64,000 nt of DNA, from assembly GCA_029974595.1 (NCBI GenBank), contig JARKRC010000021.1, positions 33,525 to 97,524 of the forward strand, read 5' to 3'. The stretch is from Ereboglobus sp. (lineage in GTDB: Bacteria > Verrucomicrobiota > Verrucomicrobiia > Opitutales > Opitutaceae). Positions within the stretch are counted from its first letter, which is position 1. Every line of letters starts with the position of its first letter. The position numbers and the translations under genes are program-made. Under the pieces are notes generated by a model that was not told the DNA's origin, made no database searches, and saw only the letters and a list, made by a program, of their open reading frames with translations. Of the stretch, positions 12,301 to 20,219 are shown in pieces.

Positions 12301-15300
12301 CGGTGAGCGAGAAGTGGCCGGTCACGATGCCGCCGCCGAGGACGGTGAGGCTGGCCGACGTCGAGCCTGCGTCGTCAAACGTGGAGCCGCCGGTGGCGGT
12401 CCAGCCTTGAAAATGATAGCCCCAATCGGCGTTGGGCGTCGCGCCGAGGGGAACGACCTGCCCGTGATGATAGGTCTGCGTCGTGCCGCGCGCGGGCGTG
12501 ATCGAGCCGCCGGAGCCGTCGGTGGGATCGGTCGCAAAGGTGATCTCGTAGGTTCGTGCGAAGACGGCGTTGATGGAGGCGTCGGCGTTGACTTGAAAGG
12601 TGTAGGTGAGCGCGCCGCCGGTGGTGTTCGCGATGCCATCGTTGTCCACATCCCAGCCCACAAAGACGAATCCCGGCGCGGGGGCGGCGGTGATGCTTGC
12701 GCTCGCGCCGTGGACATAAACGTAGTGGCTGCCCGCATTGCTTTCGTAACCGGGGGCGACGGTCACCGAGCCGCCCTCGCCGCCGGGAAGCACCACTTTT
12801 CCGAGGGTGACGGTGTGTAGCGAGACATAGCTGGCGGTGATGGTTTTGCCCGTCGCGCCCATCGTGACGGTGCCGGTGTTGGCGGGAGAGCCGGCGGTGA
12901 CTCCGCCCGCCCAGCCGGTGAACTTGTAGCCGATGGCATTCGAGGCGGTGACGCCGACGGTCGCGCCGGTGTGGCTGGCGTGGTGTTGCTGGCTGTAACA
13001 AAGCGTCGAGTCGGCGTTGACGGAGAGCGCCGTGAAGGTCGATGGCATCAACTGCCCGTCAACGGTGATGTTGATCGTGAGGTTTTGCGCGCCCGCGCTG
13101 AAAAGCGCGGTGGCGGTGATGTTGCCGCCGATGGTGATTTTCGCCATGCCGTCGGACTGGATGCCCGCGATGGGCGAGGCGGCGGAATCGGAACTCGCCC
13201 ATGTGGAAAAACTGAAACCCGCATTCGCCGTCGCCGCGAGGTTCACGACTTCGCCGTAGTGGCGCGTGGAGGTGATGCCCGACGCGGGGCTGGTCGCCGC
13301 CGTGCCGCCGCCAGCCGGACTGGCTTCGAGCGTGAGCGTGTATTGTTTCGCGAACACGGCCTTGGCGGTGTGGTCGGCGGACATGGAAATCGTGTTCACG
13401 GGCACGAGTGTCGCGCTGCCGTCGATTGACCAGCCGAGGAAAGCGAAGCCGCCGGACGGCGTGGCGGTGAGCGTGGCGGTGTCGCCGTGTTTGTAGAAAT
13501 AATCGTCGCCGTCCGATTGGTAACTGCCGGCGGCGGCGGCTGTGCCTCCGTTGGTTTCTGTGCCGGGGCGCGTCTCGGTGGAGAGGGTGAGCTTGCGGAT
13601 GGTGGAGTAATTTGCGGTGACGGTCTTGGAGCCGTTCATCGTGAGTGCGGCGGGGTTGTCCGCGCCGGTGAGCGCGCCGCTCCAGCCGGTGAAGACGAAG
13701 CCCGCGATACCGGTGCCCGGAGTGAGCGAAACGGAATCGCCATATAAAAAGGCCGCCGTCCCGCCGTCAACAAGCGCGACGCCGCTGGCAGTGATGGTGA
13801 GCGCGGGATTGGCGGGCGCGGGAGGCGCGCCATCGAGGAGGATGCGCGCGGTGAGCGTGACGGCGTCCTTGGAAAGATTCGCGGTGACGGTGGTGTCGCC
13901 ATTGATCGTGATGCTTGCGCCAGACGCCGAGGTCGGATTGGCGAGCGCCGAGCCGCCGGTGGCCGTCCACGTGTCGAAACTCCAGCCCGTCGCGGGCGTG
14001 GCGGAGAGCGCAACGGTTTCGCCGTGGTGGCACACCGTCTCGCTGCCGACGGCGGGACTCGTGCTGCCTGCGGCGGGATCGTTGATGGCGAGCGTGAGTT
14101 TGTATTCCTTGGCGTAAACGGCCTTCGCCGTGATGACGCCGGGATGAAACGCGAGCGCGGCGCTGCTCAACGCGAAGCTGTGGTTTTCGGCGGTCGCGCC
14201 GGCATCGGGCGCGCCGTCGCCGTCGAGGTCGATTTCCCAGCGCAGAAAACGATAGCCCGGATAAGGCGCGGCCTGGAGCGAGACGGTGTCGCCGTAAGCA
14301 TACACGTAACCGCCGCCGTCCGTGCTTGTGTGGCCGGTCGCGGCGGGCGCGCCGCCGGGGGAGGCTTCGGCGGGCAGGGTCTCGGTGGCGAGCTTCACCG
14401 TGTGCAGCGAAGTGTAGCAGGCGGTGACTTGTTGCGCGCCGAGGATTTCGAGCGTGGCCGGATTGGAGGCGGGGGAGGTCTGGATGACGCCGAGCGGACA
14501 TTCCCACGAGTCGAAGCGGTAGCCGGGCGGCGTGGCGGCGGCGAGTCCGGCGTGGTCGCCGTAATTGTAGGTTTCGCTCTGGCCGCTCGAAAGGACCGCC
14601 GTGCCGTTCGCGCCGCCGGTGACGGTGATGGCGAGCGCGGAGGGGACGGGCGCGGGTGTCGAGCCGTTGACCTTGACGAAGGCGGTGAGGGCGTTCGCCT
14701 CGCGCTTGAAATGGGCGACGATGCCGTGGTCGGACGACATGGTGACGCTGTTGGCGGGCGTATCCGTGCCGCCGGTAAAAACCGCGCCGGTTGTGGTCGT
14801 CCACTTGTCGAAAACGTATCCAAAGTTTGGACTCGCGCTGATGGCGGCGTCGCTGCCCGCCGGGTAAAGGTGTCCGCCGATTGGAGGCGTGACGGTGCCG
14901 TATCCAATGGGGCTGACATTGATGAGCAGCTCGTAATTGCGTTTGTAAATGGCCTGGAATGCGGCGTCGGCGTTGAGTGACGCGGTGTGGCTGGCCGAGG
15001 TGGGTTCGCCGTTGTCGAGCTGGCCGTTGCCGTTCGTGTCCCAGCCGGCAAAGGTGTAGGTTATCAAGCCCGCTGTCGCCGATGCCTGCGCGGTGACGGT
15101 GATGCTGTCGCCCTGGCCGATCGCAAACGAGGTTGGGTTCGACGTGATGGCGAGCGCGGCGTTGGCGGTGTTGTTGCGCGCGGTCAGGAGCGCGGGTGCG
15201 GAGAGCGCGCCTTCGCCTCCCGCCGGATCGGTGACGAGGCCGAGGGTGAGCGTCTTGCGGGTCTTGAAATGGGCGACGATGGTTCTGCTGTCCGAGAGGG

Positions 15301-17989
15301 TCAGGTTCGAGATCGCGCCGCCCTCCGCGCCCGTCCAGCCCGCAAACACATAACCGGCGGGCGGCGTGGCGTCGAGCGCGAGTGTCGCGCCGTGGGTGGC
15401 GGCGACGGTGTCGCCGTCGTGTTTTGCCGCGCCGTCAACGGTGATGCCGATGGCGCTTGTCGGCGCGCCGTCGAGCCTGACGTTTACCGTGAGCGTGCGC
15501 GCGTCGGTGTAAACGGCGCAGAGCGTGAGGTCGTCGGCGACGCTGACGCCGCCGCCGAGCGCGATGCCGGGCGCGGCTTGGTTTTCCCAGCGGACAAAAA
15601 GCCACTTGGGACTTTCCACGCTGGCCGTCGCGGGCGGGGTGTTGAGCGTGATGCCCGCATTCGGGACAACGTAGGCGGACGACGTGCCCGAAACGGCCGC
15701 GGGATGGCAGATGCCGGACAACTCCGTCGCGCCGACAAAAAACGCGCCGGACGCCCTGATCGCGGCGGCGTCGGCTGCGCTGGGTGCGAACGTGTTCGCA
15801 GTCTCGGAGCGCGATGTGATGGCGACCCTTTTGCCTTGGACGAGATTGGCCATCGCCGTCTTGTCTTGAGACATGGTGACCGAGGCGGCGCGGGTGGTAG
15901 CACTGGGATTCACCGAGCCCGCGTCCACGGTCCAATTTGAAAAAATCCAGCCGCTGGCGGGCGCGACGTCGATGTTTGCCGTGGCTCCGCCCGGATAATC
16001 GCCCGCGCCCGAGGCAACGCCCATGCCGGCGGGGTTCACGTTGACGGCGAGGTGATAGGTGCGCGTGAAGACCGCCTTCACCGTGTGGTCGGCGGACATG
16101 AGAATGGCAAGGGGCACGGCGACGCCGGACGAAACGCCGTCCACCTCCCAGTGGTCGAACGCCCAGCCGGGAGCGGCCTGGGGGCGCAGGCTTGCGGTTT
16201 CGTTTGCCGGATAACGGCTCTCCGGCGCGGCGTTCGTGGCGTGATCAACGACCGTGCCCGCGCCCGCTTCCGGCGCGATGTGGATGACGAGGTTCGAGTG
16301 CGTGCGGGAGAACGTGGCGCTGACGGATTTCGCGGCGTCCATCAGGACGGTCGTGGTTGCGCTGGACGGGTTGGCTACATTGCCTCCGGTCCACTGGGTG
16401 AACGCAAAATTGGGCGCGGCTGTCGCGGCGAGCGTGACCGTGGTCCCTTCCTGATAGGCAGCCGATCCGGGGGCCGTGATGACGGGCGAGGAGGTGACAT
16501 TCGTGAGCGGGTTGGTGAACGTGCCCGAGGCGCTCGCGCCGCCGTTGCCGTCCGTGCCGAGGGTGAGGGTGAAGCTCTTCGGAATCTTGAGAAACACGGC
16601 GGTGACCGTGGCGGATTTGGGCGGCATCGTGATATTGGCCGTCACCGTGCTGGCGAGCGCGCCTTGGGCGTTGAGCAGCGCGGTGTCGGCGGGGGAAAGC
16701 CCCGTCGATTTCCATTGCTTGAACGCATACTCCGCCGAACCCGGCGTGGCGGTGAGCGCGACCGGCGAATCGACCGGGAAATACTGTGTCGCCGTGCCCG
16801 ACGGGGCGGTGGATGCCACTACGCCCCCCACAGACGCCTCCAGCTTGCTCGCGCCGATCTCGGTGGCGCCATCCGCGGCCGCAACCTTCACGGTCAGGTT
16901 GTAATGCATCAGGGCAAAATTCGCATGCACCGCCGTCGCTGCATTTACCGCGACGGAAGTTTCACTGAGCATCGGGCGGTTCACCGGGCCGGTCCATCTG
17001 ATAAATTCGTATTTGTTCGGATCCAGGGATGTCGCGACGAGGCTCACCGACGCGCCTGACGTGACGGTGATCAAGGCGCCGCTTGACGAGGTGACGATGG
17101 AACCGTCGGGTGTGGGCACGACGCGACCGCCGGCATCGGTCGTGACGGCCAGTGTCGCGGCCGCGGGATCGGCCGTCTTGAAAACGGCCGTGACACTCCA
17201 AGGTCCCGGCGATGCGCCAAACTGCGCCGTCGTGCTGGCCCCGGTGGTGTTTGTGATGGTGACATTGCCCGAGTTTACCATCCACTTTTCAAAAACAAAG
17301 CCGGCGCCGGGCGTCGCGACGATCGCCGCCTGGCCGCCGCTCGAATAAAAACCGCCGCCTGTCACCGTGCCTCCGAGCCCCGCCGGCTCGGTGGCGAGTG
17401 ACAATAAATAAGTGGTCTTGGTGAACACGGGCGTGAGTGTCACGTTCCTTTTCAAATACACGCTCACCGTCGGGGACGAAGGGAAGGGGAAAAGCTGCTC
17501 GTCTGCGGGCGCGACATCCCAGCGTGAAAATGAATAATCCGGCGCCGGGATCGCCTTGGCGCTCACCGTGGTGCCCACAATAATATGATTCAGGTTTGCC
17601 GGCACCGGGTCCAATATCACCGCCGTGCCGCCTTGGAACGCCGGCTGCAACGCAAAGGAATAATATCCAGGTTCGAATATGAGCGTGACCGTATAGTTCC
17701 CGTCCATTACAAGCGACACGGATTCCGCCGCGCTGCCGTGGATCGCCGGCGCCTCGGGGCAGGACCAGCGCAATGCGTAGCCATCCTGGGCTTGGGCGGT
17801 CAGGGTGACCTGCTCGCCGCTTGTGCGAGTTGTGGAACCGAGAGGGGAAATGCTGCCGGCTTTCGCATACTGGCCGTTCTGAACCGCCAGCTGCAATGTA
17901 TATTCTTGAGCGAGCGCGGCAACGGGCGCGATTCCCAGGAGAAAGAAGCATATTAGTGCAACTTTTCTAATATTTAATCGCGTGCTCAT
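3386..17989 (-). CDS. Giant secreted protein with about 50 tandem InlB-B-like repeats
   Basis: 4867 residues, nearly a quarter of the window. ATG at 17989 is chosen because it gives a clean signal peptide (KVALICFFLLGIAPVAALAQ). The rest is a long run of units of about 70-100 residues resembling the divergent InlB B-repeat / Listeria-Bacteroides repeat (beta-grasp-like) families. Each unit has a G-x-V start, a GA/Y-G-D-x-V-T-L-T-A strand, a core of the type GYxFxxW, and an end such as VTANF, ITAVF or AVYA. By eye I count about 50 such cores. Several cores are followed by D-x-D-x-DG motifs. The C-terminal 40 residues are hydrophilic and basic, with no sortase, GlyGly-CTERM, autotransporter or type IX signal. 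A stalk-like adhesin or matrix protein exported with help from the adjacent pilus/type II-like genes is the best guess. Confidence 0.93.
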   Translation of the reverse strand: MSTRLNIRKVALICFFLLGIAPVAALAQEYTLQLAVQNGQYAKAGSISPLGSTTRTSGEQVTLTAQAQDGYALRWSCPEAPAIHGSAAESVSLVMDGNYTVTLIFEPGYYSFALQPAFQGGTAVILDPVPANLNHIIVGTTVSAKAIPAPDYSFSRWDVAPADEQLFPFPSSPTVSVYLKRNVTLTPVFTKTTYLLSLATEPAGLGGTVTGGGFYSSGGQAAIVATPGAGFVFEKWMVNSGNVTITNTTGASTTAQFGASPGPWSVTAVFKTADPAAATLAVTTDAGGRVVPTPDGSIVTSSSGALITVTSGASVSLVATSLDPNKYEFIRWTGPVNRPMLSETSVAVNAATAVHANFALMHYNLTVKVAAADGATEIGASKLEASVGGVVASTAPSGTATQYFPVDSPVALTATPGSAEYAFKQWKSTGLSPADTALLNAQGALASTVTANITMPPKSATVTAVFLKIPKSFTLTLGTDGNGGASASGTFTNPLTNVTSSPVITAPGSAAYQEGTTVTLAATAAPNFAFTQWTGGNVANPSSATTTVLMDAAKSVSATFSRTHSNLVIHIAPEAGAGTVVDHATNAAPESRYPANETASLRPQAAPGWAFDHWEVDGVSSGVAVPLAILMSADHTVKAVFTRTYHLAVNVNPAGMGVASGAGDYPGGATANIDVAPASGWIFSNWTVDAGSVNPSATTRAASVTMSQDKTAMANLVQGKRVAITSRSETANTFAPSAADAAAIRASGAFFVGATELSGICHPAAVSGTSSAYVVPNAGITLNTPPATASVESPKWLFVRWENQAAPGIALGGGVSVADDLTLCAVYTDARTLTVNVRLDGAPTSAIGITVDGAAKHDGDTVAATHGATLALDATPPAGYVFAGWTGAEGGAISNLTLSDSRTIVAHFKTRKTLTLGLVTDPAGGEGALSAPALLTARNNTANAALAITSNPTSFAIGQGDSITVTAQASATAGLITYTFAGWDTNGNGQLDNGEPTSASHTASLNADAAFQAIYKRNYELLINVSPIGYGTVTPPIGGHLYPAGSDAAISASPNFGYVFDKWTTTTGAVFTGGTDTPANSVTMSSDHGIVAHFKREANALTAFVKVNGSTPAPVPSALAITVTGGANGTAVLSSGQSETYNYGDHAGLAAATPPGYRFDSWECPLGVIQTSPASNPATLEILGAQQVTACYTSLHTVKLATETLPAEASPGGAPAATGHTSTDGGGYVYAYGDTVSLQAAPYPGYRFLRWEIDLDGDGAPDAGATAENHSFALSSAALAFHPGVITAKAVYAKEYKLTLAINDPAAGSTSPAVGSETVCHHGETVALSATPATGWSFDTWTATGGSALANPTSASGASITINGDTTVTANLSKDAVTLTARILLDGAPPAPANPALTITASGVALVDGGTAAFLYGDSVSLTPGTGIAGFVFTGWSGALTGADNPAALTMNGSKTVTANYSTIRKLTLSTETRPGTETNGGTAAAAGSYQSDGDDYFYKHGDTATLTATPSGGFAFLGWSIDGSATLVPVNTISMSADHTAKAVFAKQYTLTLEASPAGGGTAATSPASGITSTRHYGEVVNLAATANAGFSFSTWASSDSAASPIAGIQSDGMAKITIGGNITATALFSAGAQNLTINITVDGQLMPSTFTALSVNADSTLCYSQQHHASHTGATVGVTASNAIGYKFTGWAGGVTAGSPANTGTVTMGATGKTITASYVSLHTVTLGKVVLPGGEGGSVTVAPGYESNAGSHYVYVHGASASITAAPAPGFVFVGWDVDNDGIANTTGGALTYTFQVNADASINAVFARTYEITFATDPTDGSGGSITPARGTTQTYHHGQVVPLGATPNADWGYHFQGWTATGGSTFDDAGSTSASLTVLGGGIVTGHFSLTGAERDLTILIKVDGALVPVTHPLTVLAGDSTVSGHDAPAALHSTETKKYYPIDTAALDATATGAPALEYAFFAWEDLAVPAAGNPLRSVPMSAGSKTLTALYKSRITLYMATSPAGVGITTPGVGAHTDVLRGDSVAITADLSGSDIDHFVFRNWTVDTGSPAVSPGASITSVLMDPVGNAKTVTANFDPGHRLDVIAKYETSATPGTSPKTYAEAAGSRTTLAKGAGNIAGIHNSVINILDHSVETIVQNGSATVRAVPAVGYTFVGWELDGSIISTATDYTHTMSAPATLKAVFDKIRVTLEVYTQPNTADFVGQCTNGILQSAAGAEPKVYQFFYGATAALHAENHDTDHYYFAGWRLGVGMSPTVISSNLDCTYSPLTQPVTRVTALFLPKSGDYLLRIYTSPDEQNHPGDTYPLITAVSASGYAGTYTVDETGRPVYIVAVPSGTINIHADSSSGGWGFHHWEPISRCAAADFGNRNNNDTTFTHSEPQGLNPLPEVSILAVYANIPGYWLTLRGVFDDVIAYPGLMANHIPGRIAGNTTDSGIPWLYIAGSRLIDAHIFHAGHSETFSPDAAFLASPVSIVGWDYDIGGARVTTGATGNTFTTNPSTAGVSEVVTVHLALDWKTVSIHPTQFTQPSGPGWTVPSSGFNASGAFQVSSGNIYDAHFSYRIINPAPAPFVWQGKRVRESTSPILSVTNGDPASYRFLGWTTTFGSASTQTLGWSANWPQLLQQDREATPVFVRLMPVTLAIVPAGGQMSADKAVIEIPAGDPNNHGIQVTASESIPVPPVQKYDYQRQITVVATPQASEYHVVKEIIIERDIDNDGIYDDSAKTIVPGDNSTAVKTTAFSLDYPTKVTVVFEAQQSQITVNVADSIDGAPHGKIQLNGLPAGGALSQSGTFGYGSIQSVLAIPDAGYTFLGWTVSPASLANAAPAGQSAATVQVDFPKTVSAHFGRNVTLVMATDPDSLPAATITPAAGVYTELPAGTRLTDGSQVSIIAGTDSGWDFMHWEIVDDDHPAAAPRQINSPSSTLTLHGDTKATARYAKLHDVTIEAAPSPFAEESRVAVTQAPVSGGPMTAVANGVATRTGKYRENTALTITAAPGQHFDFSHWEITVDGVAQPNVSTPALAIPALAGDTVVRGVFTPKNYTITVTPYSSDPRTPIASALNGSSTATGVIPPTHDFLNGGATWTLPYGTTFTLSTAAADYYQFARWSDAGTSQTLGADADNCTLTVGGNRAIRAEFTRNQYLLTTTIDPDGSGTIDSAPARGGNPSIHNAGDTLTLTAAYNTNTDFDGWTGNIGTANAASPELPLTMNQDRSVTAHFVDIVRLKIVNPNPAYGSVAVSGHRRTETDGSGNTLYVFKVGAQAVITATPATAHHQFDNWTFDPATPAGVSNSALNTQTFTMTTTPDLVTATANFSPRPYDLTVNYVCADPAPYPSAPVVSALTGSGAFPGSPHDFLATQTKAIRYGAAVTLDAAIAPYYKFDRWTDATGAPDYGSNTSLTFNMPGADTTRIAKIVRGVWKLTAHIAPSGGGSIGYSLAGAADPLATPDTTVYNATNPALTVTLTAQDAPGSIFTSWSGPDAAGALGRALTLTMSNDREVIASFATAYTLTIPNDALGAVTVEGASPYATVVTNGDGSKTYTFVAGSNATVTATPDSPHYEFTAWTFTPITPAGVTPDSLTNAGISFMMDGSYTLTPAYAPKKYDITARPYSADPAPYDGAPIASTLAASGAFPESVFDFLGGIDTVAIAYNTSVSLSQNPAPYYAFWRWTDTTHTATYGSPFTVGVSDNVTNRTLIAQYVRSLYRLRAHVSPSGGGSISASPAGSPDPQGQPKTTVYAPNTVVTLTANDAAGKIFTHWSGDAIAPSGRNLTITMDNDRDVTANFANAWKLTIPAGIENGDVSVSGYSPYSTVITNGDGSKTYTFAEGATATVTATPASQHYFVNRWDFTPDISAGVTPNPVPAPGAEAPKTISFTMTQDVTVAPHFQPKTYTLTVTPVPAAGAQTLVATIGGILDHDFLLDSPSLKHLYPTQVQLSTTPKDVSGAHYRFDSWKEGFTVLGTGTGMTFTYDKDADITANYIRQVVVTINPAVDVTPANSCPPAPFGTVDPAPGTYRYDVTSTPATKVITAVAATGFEFAGWGTSALPSSVIVSETTTADISVATLTLTIDDTLADAGDIVITPQFRRRIYNIVVERWEKGLGVPNAGGLIGGDGSGQYFYGAVLRPYVSAAYTGYRFVGWGWGANTTASRAVQQPASGSFPDSFAHSVTGDATISAVFTRVCILKVDTDPADGSKGTASITSPAGLFVGGTPPGYQFDYGTQVNLEALAKPGSSFASWAGAVNNPDAADTFIVMKSDQTVIARFITTVYNTLTISASPPLGGSVQMNSDPSDAAGYGTGHPVSYSKTFTGSPTVQLTATPAPGFAFSGWTGPVTINNPAVLSTSVVLDTNKTVTAKFTPRSYTLQVYASPSAGGSVSSGGTYAYNGDGTPRNVPLIATANSGWQFVRWEATGGAVANATSPSTTVSMSADTIAYAIFRSNEETFPPKVLVYEVTDMSTKVLNPMAATISAIEGPDEYGDYKIVAHPAPGYAISGNGWSGDVSTRDNSGAPATYTALASGLDHQREVHFLVARKMVLLQWSALPGDAGTVVLAPAGDTPANLATTGGLFPVGATVSVTASGVGSYTFKEWFGALSGTSPTTTIYMDDDKVIGAFFSAKVPDWRVTLGFDSLSICHPSGEDKVTLDGVTVARGDAPPLITKYFPDKSTVLFHCTVKDPANYRFDGWTNIQERYRQPAGVGQWELYVETNLDPRALIRTVNPLLQTRVQLTDPTLEFDPSIKIDIKSVGGDITPGGIMNLGDVVTIRVTINPGFAMDHWEPPDGASTISSSSVTGTDPDTGLRWEERQVTLKDLQTLVVVYLKKGDGGTGSGVNRRDRIKGGKDMHDDITTNRSSGHFIDDKNK

Positions 17990-18024
17990 GATTGGAATTT
18001 CATGTTTATGAAGCATTGATACAA

Positions 18025-19023
18025 TCAGCGGGCGCATTCAAAAACGGCCGTGGCCCGGGCTATCTGCCCGGATTTTGGCGTGATTGTTGTGGATGCGTTT
18101 TTTGGCTCGGCCACCGGGCCGTCCCATCTGACAAAACGAAAACCCGGCGCCGCCTCGGCCTTGATTTTCGCGGCGATTCCCACGGGCTGGGCGCCAAGGT
18201 CGCCCGTGACCCGCCCGGCTCCCGCCGGCGATACCGGACAGCGCACCAGCGATTTGTCCGGGATGAACCTCGCCGTCAAATGCGCGTCTTTCTGGACTGC
18301 CACCGCGGTTTCAGGAAAGCCCGGCGAAACCACCGGCCCTTCCCAGCCATCAAACAAATACCCGTTCCCCGGCACGGCCCTCACTTTGATAATGGAGCCC
18401 TTTTTATACTGACCGCCGCCCGCCACCGCTCCTCCGCCGGACGGGCTGGCCGCGACGGTCACCGTGATCATGGTGATAGCCGGCTTGAAATGCGCCGTCA
18501 CGCTCGTCGGCTTGGATATGGGCGCCTTTAGTGCAGTGCTTGCCTCATCGGGCACGGCCACGGGGCCTTCCCATTTGTCAAATGCGTAGCCGGGCGCGGG
18601 GCGCGCGCTGATCAGCGGCGCAATGCCTCCGGGCCGGTAGCCGGCCCCATCCACAAAACCGGCGCCCGCCGGGACCACGCCGGCTGTAAGCAAAAATCCT
18701 ATCGGTTCAAAAACCGCCGTTATCTGCTGCATCTCGGAGCCGGCGTAGGCGCGGGTGATGGGATCGGTCGGGTTCACAACCGCGCCCTGCCAGCGGGAAA
18801 ACACATAGCCTTCCCTGGCAAACGCCTGAATCTCCACGACCGCGCCCATCGCATACTCGCCGGAACCTTCGGTGCGGCCCGCTTCCTTGGGATCGGCGAC
18901 GACTGTCAATTTTGCGCGGGGCATTTTCGCATTCTCCGCGCGCGCGCACGGCGTCCCGGCGCCGCCAGCCATGACAAGCGCCGCCAGCGCGAGGAAAAGG
19001 GTGATTATGGATTTCTTTGTCAT
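18025..19023 (-). CDS. Secreted protein with four InlB-B-like repeats
   Basis: 332 residues from ATG at 19023, which begins a signal peptide (SIITLFLALAALVMAGGAGTPCARA). A longer upstream reading would only add a hydrophilic leader before it. The mature part has four similar units with cores EGYVFSRWQGAV, PGYAFDKWEGPV, NGYLFDGWEGPV and PGFRFVRWDGPV, each ending in a phenylalanine-containing strand such as VTAHF or LTARF. It is a short version of the giant protein encoded 35 bp downstream and is more regular between units. It may be a paralogue that works with the giant protein or a capping subunit. No catalytic motif is seen. The Cys near the signal peptide end is not in a lipobox. Confidence 0.88.
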   Translation of the reverse strand: MTKKSIITLFLALAALVMAGGAGTPCARAENAKMPRAKLTVVADPKEAGRTEGSGEYAMGAVVEIQAFAREGYVFSRWQGAVVNPTDPITRAYAGSEMQQITAVFEPIGFLLTAGVVPAGAGFVDGAGYRPGGIAPLISARPAPGYAFDKWEGPVAVPDEASTALKAPISKPTSVTAHFKPAITMITVTVAASPSGGGAVAGGGQYKKGSIIKVRAVPGNGYLFDGWEGPVVSPGFPETAVAVQKDAHLTARFIPDKSLVRCPVSPAGAGRVTGDLGAQPVGIAAKIKAEAAPGFRFVRWDGPVAEPKNASTTITPKSGQIARATAVFECAR

Positions 19024-19073
19024 GTGGCGCGCGGTTTGGGCTGATTGTTTATATGATCCGGGAAACATTTATA

Positions 19074-20207
19074 TTATTGCGCGGTATAGGTTGTGTTTTC
19101 GTTGAGCAGGAAGGATTCCACCACCACGGCGGCCTCCTCGCTGACGATGCCGCTTTCCGTGCCCGCTCCACGCCTTATCACCACGCGCCGGCCTTCCAGT
19201 ATGCCTTCATCCCTTTCGGGGAAAACCTTCACGGAATCGTACCGCGGCACCACGGTGGCGGGCAGCTCGCGACCGTCCGCCTGCGCTCGCAAACCGGAAT
19301 AATTGAAGCTCGTCCATCTCACCATATTGGCATAAATATAAATCGAGTCCGAATATATGCGCACCGTCACCCCGGGCGTTCCGCCGGGTTGGTCGTAACC
19401 GTGGGAATTATTATTGATGGTAACCTGATACCGCGGCTGGACGATGCGCTGTGCGATCACGCGCTGCATGTAGCTCCGTCCGCGATAACCATTGTTCCAC
19501 GCCGCCTGCATGCCGGCGTCCCAGCCCCAGCCGGTGGGCGCGCTGTCCGCTTTGTCGCCCCATTCGGCGTCGTAGATGGCGTTGAACCATCCTTCATAAT
19601 CCGGGTTCGACACCTCGCCGGCTCCCATGTCTTTAAGGCGGCCCTCGGTTGGCGCGGCGGGCAGCAGCGGCCCGTCCTGGAACATGAAGGATAAAATGAT
19701 ATAACGCTGCTGCCCTTTTTCAAGCGGGCCGGCCAGCATGACGCGCCGGCGCTGATAGGCATTATATGTTATCGAGCGGATGTCGCCATTTTGATCGTTC
19801 AATATGCCGCCATACACGGTCTGCCCGCGCAGCTTGGTGAGGCGGGCATACCACGCGTGTTCGTTCACAATCTCGCCCGCCGCAGGCATGTTTGCGTCAA
19901 ACAGGGCGGGATACACGGAGGGCGGCGCGCTGCCGATGGTAACGTAGTGAGGTGTCGTGCCGGGCATGTCCGGCTTCAGCGCCGACAGGTTTTTGTTGAG
20001 ATCGTCCTGCCTGAAGGACATGCGGGCCTCGTTTGCGAGAATCGCCAGGTGATCCCGTTCGGCCTTGTATCTTGCCTGCTCGATCAGGCCGAGCATCGGC
20101 AGCGCGGACACGCCCACCAATATCGCAATGATGGTCATCACGGCGATCAGTTCAACCAGGGTGAACGCGTGCTGTCTGTTTGCAGGTCTTTTTGCGTGGT
20201 GATTCAT
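19074..20207 (-). CDS. Prepilin-type protein (minor pilin / pseudopilin)
   Basis: 377 residues. Residues 13-35 are a class III signal and pilin helix: HAFTLVELIAVMTIIAILVGVSAL contains the FTLVE methylation/cleavage motif followed by a hydrophobic stretch, then EQARYKAERDHLAILANEARMSF. The residue before the cleavage site is Ala rather than the usual Gly, which prepilin peptidases tolerate less well. The large C-terminal part has no family I recognise. It is much longer than a major pilin, so a minor pilin, initiating or tip subunit is likely. It lies 12 bp after the PilC/GspF gene and 50 bp before the four-repeat protein, linking the pilus machine with the repeat proteins. Confidence 0.85.
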   Translation of the reverse strand: MNHHAKRPANRQHAFTLVELIAVMTIIAILVGVSALPMLGLIEQARYKAERDHLAILANEARMSFRQDDLNKNLSALKPDMPGTTPHYVTIGSAPPSVYPALFDANMPAAGEIVNEHAWYARLTKLRGQTVYGGILNDQNGDIRSITYNAYQRRRVMLAGPLEKGQQRYIILSFMFQDGPLLPAAPTEGRLKDMGAGEVSNPDYEGWFNAIYDAEWGDKADSAPTGWGWDAGMQAAWNNGYRGRSYMQRVIAQRIVQPRYQVTINNNSHGYDQPGGTPGVTVRIYSDSIYIYANMVRWTSFNYSGLRAQADGRELPATVVPRYDSVKVFPERDEGILEGRRVVIRRGAGTESGIVSEEAAVVVESFLLNENTTYTAQ

Positions 20208-20219
20208 AATCGTGTTTTG

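Noticed and set aside
4760..12820. A 2686-codon open frame on the plus strand
   Set aside because: It lies exactly antisense to the giant repeat gene, is rich in Gly, Arg, Asp and Val as expected of the reverse of GC-rich codons, has no signal or domain, and the minus-strand reading has clear repeats.
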